From Candidatus Moranbacteria bacterium GW2011_GWE2_36_40 (GTDB lineage: Bacteria; Patescibacteriota; Minisyncoccia; Moranbacterales; GWC2-37-73): DNA of 9,667 nt. Below the pieces are notes generated by a model that saw nothing but the letters and a program-made list of their open reading frames with translations, did not search any database and was not told where the DNA came from. The stretch lies in assembly GCA_000991645.1 (NCBI GenBank), contig LBRX01000034.1:1-9667 (forward strand). Reading direction: 5' to 3'. Every line of letters begins with the position of its first letter. The first letter of the stretch is position 1. The translations under genes and the position numbers were made by a program. Shown here one piece after another: positions 5,459 through 9,667 of the stretch.

Positions 5459-5582
5459 TTAGTTAAATAGTTGATTAGTAAAATAGGTGCGTGATTTAAA
5501 ATAAGATCAGCTAAACAAAAATACCCCACATAAGCAGGGTATTTCCTAATTAACTACGAAACTAGTTAAACTATTTAACTAA
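5459..5582. repeat. Separated 14-bp inverted repeat around the rplY terminator
   Basis: TTAGTTAAATAGTT (5459-5472) recurs exactly in inverted form as AACTATTTAACTAA (5569-5582), 96 nt apart, bracketing the rplY terminator. Both arms are embedded in more TAGTTA-like sequence (for example 5549-5568). The arms are AT-only apart from two bases per copy, so the signal is moderate. Confidence 0.55.
5510..5544 (-). terminator. Rho-independent terminator of rplY
   Basis: On the minus strand AAATACCC (5544-5537) pairs with GGGTATTT (5526-5519), an 8-bp stem with a 10-nt loop, followed by TTGTTTAG. It lies about 42 nt after the rplY stop and upstream of the next operon's promoter. Confidence 0.75.
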
Positions 5583-5585
5583 TGA

Positions 5586-6239
5586 CTATTTCTTCTCTTC
5601 CACTTTTTCTTCCTTCACAATTCCTGCCACCTTGGAAACATCTTCTTCAACCTTGGTGTTAAGATCAGCCAGTGATTCTTCTGTGCGAGGAGCAGCAACC
5701 AAAGCAATTACTGTTTCACTATCAAGCAAAATTTCAACTTTATCAGAAATTTTCAAATCTTTCACAGAAATAACATCATCAAAAGTTACCAATGAAGAAA
5801 TATCGATAACATATTTTTCTGGAAGATCAGCTGGAAGACATTTTACTGAAATTTCATCCATGTTCTTGATCAAAACTCCACCAAGAGCTTTCACAGCAGG
5901 AGCTTCGCCAACAAATTCCAAAGGAATTTCAGTTTCAACTTCTTCTTTCATGTTTACTTGGAAAAAATCCACATGAGTAAATTTCCCACTCATTGGAGCC
6001 AATTGAATATCATGAATCAAAACATTGTGTTTTTTTCCATCAGTATCAAGTTCAATCAATGAACTTTCACCTGCCTTTGAATACACGCGCTTGAAATCAA
6101 CATATTTTACAGTAATATTTTCAGCAGCAATTTTGTTTCCATACATTACTGCAGGAATCAAATCTTGTTTTCTCAATTTATCGGCTTTCTTGCCAACCTC
6201 TGTGCGTTTTACAGCTTTCAGTGTAATTGTTTTGCTCAT
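5586..6239 (-). CDS. rplY: Ribosomal protein bL25, long TL5/CTC form
   Basis: bL25 binds 5S rRNA in the large ribosomal subunit. The 217 residues fit the long CTC/TL5 form with two domains. Residues 1-90 are the 5S rRNA-binding L25 domain (ITLKAVKRTEVGKKADKLRK, then LIPAVMYG, and VLIHDIQLAPMSGKFTHVDF near 73-92). Residues 95-185 are the beta-rich TL5 C-terminal domain (EIPLEFVGEAPAVKALGGVL, CLPADLPEKYVIDIS). A lysine and glutamate-rich tail ends the protein. The start at 6239 is firm, because an in-frame TAA directly precedes the ATG. There is no good Shine-Dalgarno sequence at this ATG; the strong purine-rich sites lie 70-80 nt upstream, before a short leader ORF. The gene has its own promoter and terminator and appears monocistronic. 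A general-stress role is known for the Bacillus homologue; for this organism it is not shown. Confidence 0.95.
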   Translation of the reverse strand: MSKTITLKAVKRTEVGKKADKLRKQDLIPAVMYGNKIAAENITVKYVDFKRVYSKAGESSLIELDTDGKKHNVLIHDIQLAPMSGKFTHVDFFQVNMKEEVETEIPLEFVGEAPAVKALGGVLIKNMDEISVKCLPADLPEKYVIDISSLVTFDDVISVKDLKISDKVEILLDSETVIALVAAPRTEESLADLNTKVEEDVSKVAGIVKEEKVEEKK

Positions 6240-6252
6240 TTAGTTTGGAACT

Positions 6253-6297
6253 TCAAACATGTAACAGGATCATCGGGGTGGCAATAACAAATGGCAT
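6253..6297 (-). CDS. Possible 14-codon leader ORF upstream of rplY
   Basis: The frame reads MPFVIATPMILLHV and ends in TGA at 6255-6253. It has better initiation signals than rplY itself: AGGA 8 nt before the ATG and GAGGAGAG at 6318-6311. A second mini-ORF (MFEVPN, 6260-6240) overlaps its end and stops directly at the rplY ATG. A minimal ATG-TGA lies at 6327-6322. The peptides have no known identity; a role in controlling rplY translation is inference. Confidence 0.35.
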   Translation of the reverse strand: MPFVIATPMILLHV

Positions 6298-6364
6298 TAT
6301 TACTTTCCTACTCTCCTCGTTTCACATTATTTGTCCGTTTATTTAGGCTTTATTAACTCCCGAT

Positions 6365-6393
6365 AGAATAGCAGTATTTTGCTGGGATGTCAA
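6365..6393 (-). promoter_or_regulatory. Strong extended -10 promoter of rplY
   Basis: On the minus strand a consensus TTGACA (6393-6388), a 17-nt spacer ending in TGC, and TATTCT (6370-6365) form an extended -10 promoter. The expected start near 6358 gives a leader of about 118 nt before rplY. It has the same architecture as the promoter at 111-139. Confidence 0.75.
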
Positions 6394-6397
6394 CGTT

Positions 6398-6412
6398 TGC
6401 CTACCGGCAGGG
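6398..6412. repeat. CCTGCCGGTAGG-type palindrome next to the rplY promoter
   Basis: CCTACCGGCAGG (6400-6411) is a 6-bp-arm palindrome with one G-T pair. It lies just upstream of the -35 of the rplY promoter and resembles the GCCTGCC/GGCAGGC element inside tatD. Confidence 0.5.
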
Positions 6413-6419
6413 TTCCACA

Positions 6420-6592
6420 TTTCTTTTGACCGCAAAAGAAACCTGGAGGAAAGAAAACTCGGACCGAATGAAGGTACTGTGGCAAGCGCGGCGCTCTTCG
6501 CTAAAATTTACACTGCGCGCCTACGCCTGCTGGCGGGCGCTACGTTTCAAAATTTCTTAACGCTCATCACTTGCGCTTCGCCTACGTACTTC
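6420..6592. repeat. Copy A of a dispersed composite repeat: hairpin plus long imperfect palindrome
   Basis: A 9-bp hairpin, TTTCTTTTG-ACCG-CAAAAGAAA (6420-6441), is followed by an imperfect palindrome from about 6470 (GAAGGTAC) to 6592 (GTACTTC). GCTCTTCGCTAAAATTT in the left half pairs imperfectly with AAATTTCTTAACGCTC in the right half, and the tip is GCCTG-CTGG-CGGGC. AATTTCTTAACGCTCA (6551-6566) recurs exactly, inverted, in copy B (7256-7271), and GCTCKTCGCTAAAATT-like segments also correspond. It is more GC-rich than the neighbouring genes and has no convincing coding potential. It fills the gene-free stretch between the rplY promoter and the next terminator. Confidence 0.7.
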
Positions 6593-6622
6593 ATATGGTC
6601 CAAAAAAATGCAGAATACAATC

Positions 6623-6662
6623 AAAAAAAAGCCGCCTGATTGGAAAATTCCAACCAAACGGC
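6623..6662 (-). terminator. Rho-independent terminator of the small exported-protein gene
   Basis: On the minus strand a 15-bp stem (6662-6648 with 6645-6631, including three G-T pairs) is followed by eight Ts (6630-6623). It begins 10 nt after the stop of the gene at 6673-7020. This is the strongest terminator in the window. Confidence 0.9.
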
Positions 6663-6672
6663 ATGATAATCA

Positions 6673-7020
6673 TCAATCTCCTTTTTTAATATTTTTCTTC
6701 TTGAGAAATACATGAATGAAGCAGATAATTATGACTGATAAAATAAAACTGCAACTGATAATAAGAACCAGCTCTATATCAGCATTAGTCATTTCTGAGG
6801 ATCCTTTTTGTATGGCTATTTCTTTTTTACTTTTTACGGGCTCATTTTTTTCCTGTTTTAAATTATCAGGATAAAATAATGGTGACTGCGGATTATAAGG
6901 ACTGAGTGGGTTTATTGGGTTTGCATGATGCTCAGGATCAGCAATATCAACTTCCTCAGCGTGAACATAACTTGTTCCCAATAAAATAATTGCCGAAATT
7001 ATGAAGACATATGCTTTCAC
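6673..7020 (-). CDS. Small exported single-pass membrane protein of unknown function
   Basis: The 115-residue protein has a signal peptide (residues 1-21, AYVFIISAIILLGTSYVHA, cleavage likely after HA-EE), a short extracytoplasmic segment with repeated Asn-Pro and Ser-Pro pairs (NPINPLSPYNPQSPLFYP, about 34-51), a charged linker, one transmembrane helix (about 82-108, ELVLIISCSFILSVIIICF) and a Lys-rich cytoplasmic end (KKKNIKKGD). This predicts a type I membrane protein of the cell surface. I recognise no family. The start codon is GTG at 7020, chosen because AAAAAGGAG lies 6 nt before it and because it begins a proper signal peptide. It has its own promoter and a very strong terminator, and is bracketed by two oppositely oriented repeat copies, which suggests a cassette. 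The Asn-Pro/Ser-Pro segment may be an extended spacer. Function unknown. Confidence 0.78.
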   Translation of the reverse strand: MKAYVFIISAIILLGTSYVHAEEVDIADPEHHANPINPLSPYNPQSPLFYPDNLKQEKNEPVKSKKEIAIQKGSSEMTNADIELVLIISCSFILSVIIICFIHVFLKKKNIKKGD

Positions 7021-7071
7021 AATAGGCTCCTTTTTGTAAAAGTAGATTTAGACGATCCACGCCAATGGATA

Positions 7072-7100
7072 AGTATACTCCAAAATCAACAAGAAGTCAA
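7072..7100 (-). promoter_or_regulatory. Sigma-70-type promoter of the small exported-protein gene
   Basis: On the minus strand TTGACT (7100-7095), a 17-nt spacer and TATACT (7077-7072) give five of six matches at both boxes. Transcription should start near 7065. ATCCA/TGGAT arms (7055-7070) at the start could form a small hairpin. A second TTGACA at 7124-7119 has no matching -10. Confidence 0.75.
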
Positions 7101-7216
7101 TCACGTGGGGTTCTTTTTTGTCAACGTTTTTTAGAAATGACATATCTGGCTGACTTTTTGGCTAAAATAAGGGATTTTTATGAATTTTTTTCCGCATTTT
7201 GCATTCCGCATTCCTG

Positions 7217-7384
7217 TTCGCACTAGAAATACGGCGCTACAAATCTGCCGTGAAGTGAGCGTTAAGAAATTCCTTTTGGAGCGTAGCGGAATAGGAATTT
7301 TAGCGAGCGCAACGAGCAGTTTGTCGCCGTATTTCTCCGTGCGAGAGTTCCTTTTGTTACTTTTCCTTGCGGAAAGGAAAAGTA
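7217..7384. repeat. Copy B of the composite repeat, opposite orientation to copy A
   Basis: GAAATACGGCG (7226-7236) and CGCCGTATTTC (7325-7335) are exact inverted arms of a roughly 130-bp imperfect palindrome (about 7217-7347). The arms extend outward as TTCGCAC/GTGCGAG and inward through ACAAA/TTTGT and AAATTCCT/AGGAATTT (7267-7274, 7293-7300). An 11-bp hairpin follows (TACTTTTCCTT 7358-7368 with AAGGAAAAGTA 7374-7384). Palindrome then hairpin is the mirror order of copy A. The gene-free stretch 7101-7475 holds this element and, after it (7385-7475), a purine-rich tract with several GGGG runs and no recognised feature. Confidence 0.75.
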
Positions 7385-7475
7385 GGGCTAAGAATTTTTT
7401 AAAAATGCAAAAGGGTAAATGGGGTTAAGAGGAATAACAAAGGGGAGAAAATGGATTAAAGGGGATAAAAAAATA

Positions 7476-8591
7476 TCAATACCCATTGTCCTGACTTATT
7501 GTCGTTTCTCGTCTGGAGCTGATATTGCTCAAGATTCCGATACTGGCCATGACAACAATCAAGGAGCTGCCACCATATGAAAGAAGTGGCAATGGAATTC
7601 CAGTCACCGGCATGATGCCGATGTTCATGCCAATATTTTCAAAAACCTGAACAAAAAACATTACCATTACCCCAACCACAATCAAAAAACCAAAATTATC
7701 TGGGGCACTCAAAGCGATTGCGCGCATCCTATAAAACATTGTCAAATATAAACCTATTACAAATAAAGAACCAATGAGTCCCAATTCTTCTGCAATGGAA
7801 GCAAAAACAAAATCCGTATGCTTTTCTGGCAAGAAATTGAGCTGTGATTGTGAGCCATGCCCAATCCCTTTGCCCATTATTCCCCCACTACCAACCGCAA
7901 TTATTGATTGATTCACATTATAGCCAGCTCCACGCAAATCAACGCTACCTGGCTTTACTAAACTTAAAATACGATCTTTTTGATACGGCTGCAAATTAAA
8001 CCAACTTCCAACAGAAATGAGCACAATCGCAGTTATAATTATGATAATCCTTTTTAAACTTATCCCTGAGACAAGTGTCATGCCAATCCATATTCCAATC
8101 AGCACCATGGCGCTACCAAAGTCTGGCTGCTTGATAACCAAAATAATCATCACTCCACACAATATCAAAGATGCAATCAATCTTCCGGCTTCACCAAGTT
8201 CCATTTTCTTTTGTGAAATAAAACTGGACAAAAAAATTATCATCGAAAGTTTTGCAATTTCAACGGGCTGCACATGAAAAGATCCGAAACCAATCCAGCC
8301 AGCTGTTCCACGAATATTACTACCAAAGACAAGAACAAAGATTAATATAGCAAGGGTTGCAAAATAAATTGGAGTGCTCTGTGATTTTAGATTTTGATAA
8401 TTTGCCATTGAAAAAAAAACCATTGCAGCAAAACCAATCAGGGAAAAAATTATTTGGCGCCAGAAAATACTCAAACCTCCATCATTAGTAGCTGCCATTG
8501 AAATACTATAAAGCACCGCAAGACCAATGCCCAACAAAAGCATTGTGCAAAGCAATAAAACCCAGTCTATTTTTAAAATCTTACTAATCAT
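7476..8591 (-). CDS. rodA: SEDS peptidoglycan glycosyltransferase RodA
   Basis: RodA polymerises lipid II into glycan strands for cell elongation, together with a class B penicillin-binding protein. The 371-residue length is normal. The sequence shows about ten hydrophobic segments, starting with WVLLLCTMLLLGIGLAVLYS (10-29). Family signatures: RGTAGWIGFGSFHVQPVEIAKL (split: RGTAGWIGFG at 94-103 and QPVEIAKL), KQPDFGSA (154-161), GKGIGHGSQSQLNFLPEKHT with the catalytic Asp candidate D260 in HTDFVF, EELG (268-271), and IPLPLLSYGGSS (332-343). The LPEKHTDF form and RGTAGWIGFG favour RodA over FtsW, but the two are close. The ATG at 8591 has no Shine-Dalgarno sequence; TTGTTAAAAT directly abuts it. 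It probably shares a transcript with the membrane protein gene 103 nt upstream. No partner PBP2 gene is in the window. Confidence 0.93.
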   Translation of the reverse strand: MISKILKIDWVLLLCTMLLLGIGLAVLYSISMAATNDGGLSIFWRQIIFSLIGFAAMVFFSMANYQNLKSQSTPIYFATLAILIFVLVFGSNIRGTAGWIGFGSFHVQPVEIAKLSMIIFLSSFISQKKMELGEAGRLIASLILCGVMIILVIKQPDFGSAMVLIGIWIGMTLVSGISLKRIIIIITAIVLISVGSWFNLQPYQKDRILSLVKPGSVDLRGAGYNVNQSIIAVGSGGIMGKGIGHGSQSQLNFLPEKHTDFVFASIAEELGLIGSLFVIGLYLTMFYRMRAIALSAPDNFGFLIVVGVMVMFFVQVFENIGMNIGIMPVTGIPLPLLSYGGSSLIVVMASIGILSNISSRRETTISQDNGY

Positions 8592-8605
8592 ATTTTAACA
8601 ATACT

Positions 8606-8690
8606 CAACATACAAAAGACAAAATACAATATGGTTGATTTGCATTTTGTTGTATGTTGTTTGTTGTTTGTTGTATGTTGTTTGTTGTTT
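8606..8690. repeat. Heptamer tandem repeat with an inverted partner, between rodA and the upstream gene
   Basis: From 8646 a 21-bp unit made of heptamers TTTGTTG, TATGTTG, TTTGTTG occurs twice without change (8646-8666, 8667-8687), followed by a partial third copy. It begins 5 nt beyond the stop codon of the 8695-9495 gene. CAACATACAA (8606-8615) is the exact inverse of TTGTATGTTG in both units (8650-8659, 8671-8680), so the intercistronic RNA can fold. All reading frames over it give 7-residue repeats, and none looks like a gene. Confidence 0.75.
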
Positions 8691-8694
8691 ATTA

Positions 8695-9495
8695 TTACTG
8701 CACTGTGTATGAAAAATTTTGAGAATCAAAAACATTGGATTGTGGATCAACTTCAATGCTTTGAACAGGTGCTGCAAGTTGATATGGCCAAGTCAAACGA
8801 AAATCACGTTCTTCACGAGCTCTGATATTATTTTTTTTAGTTTTGTTAACTCCAACTATTTCACCTTTTTCACTGCGCAAAACAACAACTAGCGAAATCT
8901 CTCCAAGATCATATCCACTCTCATTTCGAATAATTCCATCAGCCCCACTTCCTTCTCCCACTGGAACTTTTCCAAAATTTTTGTTATAAACACCTATCTG
9001 TGGCTTTCCAATATTATTTAATTTTTCCCATTTTTCTTCACTTATTACAAATTCTGCAATTGTCGGCGTGTTTCTATTTTCAATTTCAAAAGAAAGCTCA
9101 GCCACATATTTCGAGTCTGCTGGTAAAATGAAATTATCCCCCTGACGAGTGCCAACAACACTACCGTTAACATCTTTTAGTATAAACTCATATTTAAAAA
9201 AACTTGCACCGATGGTGTTATTTGGATTTGTTATCTTTGCAACCGCGTCATATGTTCCATTGCCACCAAGCGTTACCGCTGTTTCAGTGATCAAAAGATC
9301 TTCCATTTGTTCAACTTCCTTGCATGGAGAACATGGGCCTCCACAATCTATTCCTTTTTCATTTTGATTCTGTTTTTTGTCAGTGCATATCGGTGCGGGA
9401 GAAATTGCATAATACACAAAAAACCCTACTATTCCAAAAATAATTAGGAATGTCACAGAAATTATTATCCTCTTTATTAATGCTGAATTTTGCAT
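8695..9495 (-). CDS. N-terminally anchored surface protein with DCGGxCxxC motif
   Basis: The 266-residue protein has a short basic N-terminus, one transmembrane helix (about 9-31, RIIISVTFLIIFGIVGFFVYY) and a large outside part. Right after the helix comes a compact cysteine motif, C37 TDKKQNQNEKGIDCGGPCSPC with C51, C55 and C58; this pattern recurs after the signal or anchor in many candidate-phyla and archaeal surface proteins (from memory) and may form disulfides or bind metal. Two beta-rich repeats follow, about 75-150 and 165-250, both with the plan 'neutral strand, Asn-rich turn, LKD/VVLRSEKGEIVG, acidic or basic turn', resembling FxLYD-type domains. Function unknown; adhesion or envelope structure is a guess. 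The ATG at 9495 lacks a Shine-Dalgarno sequence. It precedes rodA on the same strand, so it may be linked to wall growth. Confidence 0.75.
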   Translation of the reverse strand: MQNSALIKRIIISVTFLIIFGIVGFFVYYAISPAPICTDKKQNQNEKGIDCGGPCSPCKEVEQMEDLLITETAVTLGGNGTYDAVAKITNPNNTIGASFFKYEFILKDVNGSVVGTRQGDNFILPADSKYVAELSFEIENRNTPTIAEFVISEEKWEKLNNIGKPQIGVYNKNFGKVPVGEGSGADGIIRNESGYDLGEISLVVVLRSEKGEIVGVNKTKKNNIRAREERDFRLTWPYQLAAPVQSIEVDPQSNVFDSQNFSYTVQ

Positions 9496-9534
9496 AAGTA
9501 ATTTATTTAAAAAAAGGTTTAGAATTTGTATATC

Positions 9535-9540
9535 ATTATA
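9535..9540 (-). promoter_or_regulatory. Perfect -10 box upstream of the anchored protein and rodA
   Basis: A perfect TATAAT is on the minus strand, with transcription expected near 9528 and a leader of about 33 nt. The best -35 at a 17-nt spacing (TTATTT) is weak. The remaining 9541-9667 is AT-rich with no gene or clear signal. Confidence 0.5.
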
Positions 9541-9667
9541 CTAGCTTTTTTATCATAAAATAACAAGCCTTATACCAAATCAAATTAATTACTTCTACAT
9601 TCAATCTTTTGTATCCAGCTAAACCCAACCTTCCCTTTTAGAATTTTAGGATTTTTAGTTAACCATA

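Noticed and set aside
6479..6715. 78-codon plus-strand ORF across repeat copy A and the terminator
   Set aside because: It spans a palindrome, a rho-independent terminator of the opposite strand and the 3' end of a real gene. No start signal and no protein-like pattern.
7180..7428. 82-codon plus-strand ORF starting MNFFPHFAFRIPVRTRN
   Set aside because: It runs through the long palindrome and hairpin of repeat copy B. The composition follows the repeat, there is no ribosome site, and the open frame is explained by the repeat itself.
7385..7475. Purine-rich tract with four G-runs as a G-quadruplex or terminator
   Set aside because: The gaps between the G-runs are mostly longer than 10 nt and there is no stem plus T-run for rodA. 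Too weak to call.
8592..8601. TGT-TAAAAT as an extended -10 promoter for rodA
   Set aside because: The hexamer directly touches the ATG, so transcription would start inside the coding region. It is more likely just AT-rich start context.
8595..8825. Plus and minus ORFs with 7-residue repeats (FVVCCLL, KQQTTYN)
   Set aside because: Both are translations of the heptamer tandem repeat and run into the surface protein gene. No start signals.

Overview
The window is AT-rich DNA that looks like the genome of a Candidate Phyla Radiation (Patescibacteria) bacterium, most likely of the Parcubacteria/Moranbacteria type. This is inferred from the style of the proteins (a compact MetRS with a Parcubacteria-like signature, a coiled-coil plus lytic transglycosylase exported protein, a membrane protein with a DCGGxCxxC motif) and from the many short palindromic repeats between and inside genes. 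No taxonomic marker such as 16S rRNA is present, so the assignment is tentative. Nearly all genes are on the minus strand; only one confident gene is on the plus strand.

Layout. (1) 1-610: a possible divergent minus-strand gene start at the window edge, then a self-contained plus-strand unit (promoter, strong ribosome binding site, 119-codon unknown gene, rho-independent terminator). (2) 619-2240: a minus-strand pair, a nucleoside 2-deoxyribosyltransferase-like gene followed by a TatD-family hydrolase gene. It is crowded with palindromic elements: two inside tatD in frame, one forming the tatD stop codon, one between the genes and forming the upstream stop codon, and a nested 111-bp element between this pair and metG. 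(3) 2248-5443: a tight minus-strand operon, lytic transglycosylase/coiled-coil exported protein, then a Nudix hydrolase, then methionyl-tRNA synthetase, with spacings of 10 nt and an 8-nt overlap, driven by an extended -10 promoter. (4) 5510-6393: a monocistronic rplY (ribosomal protein L25/TL5/CTC) unit with its own strong promoter, a roughly 118-nt leader carrying short ORFs, and a terminator. (5) 6398-7475: an island made of two diverged copies, in opposite orientation, of a long imperfect-palindrome repeat. They flank one small gene for an exported single-pass membrane protein that has its own promoter, GTG start, strong RBS and terminator. (6) 7476-9540: a minus-strand pair, an N-terminally anchored cell-surface protein and the SEDS glycosyltransferase RodA, separated by a heptamer tandem repeat.

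The recognisable genes are housekeeping: translation (metG, rplY), peptidoglycan synthesis and remodelling (rodA, lytic transglycosylase), and nucleotide or nucleic acid clean-up (Nudix, deoxyribosyltransferase-like, TatD). I see no complete new defence or mobile system, CRISPR array, rRNA or tRNA. The unusual content is the density of palindromic elements, including in-frame insertions in a conserved enzyme and elements that supply stop codons, and two orphan genes with textbook expression signals in a region where most other genes lack a Shine-Dalgarno sequence.
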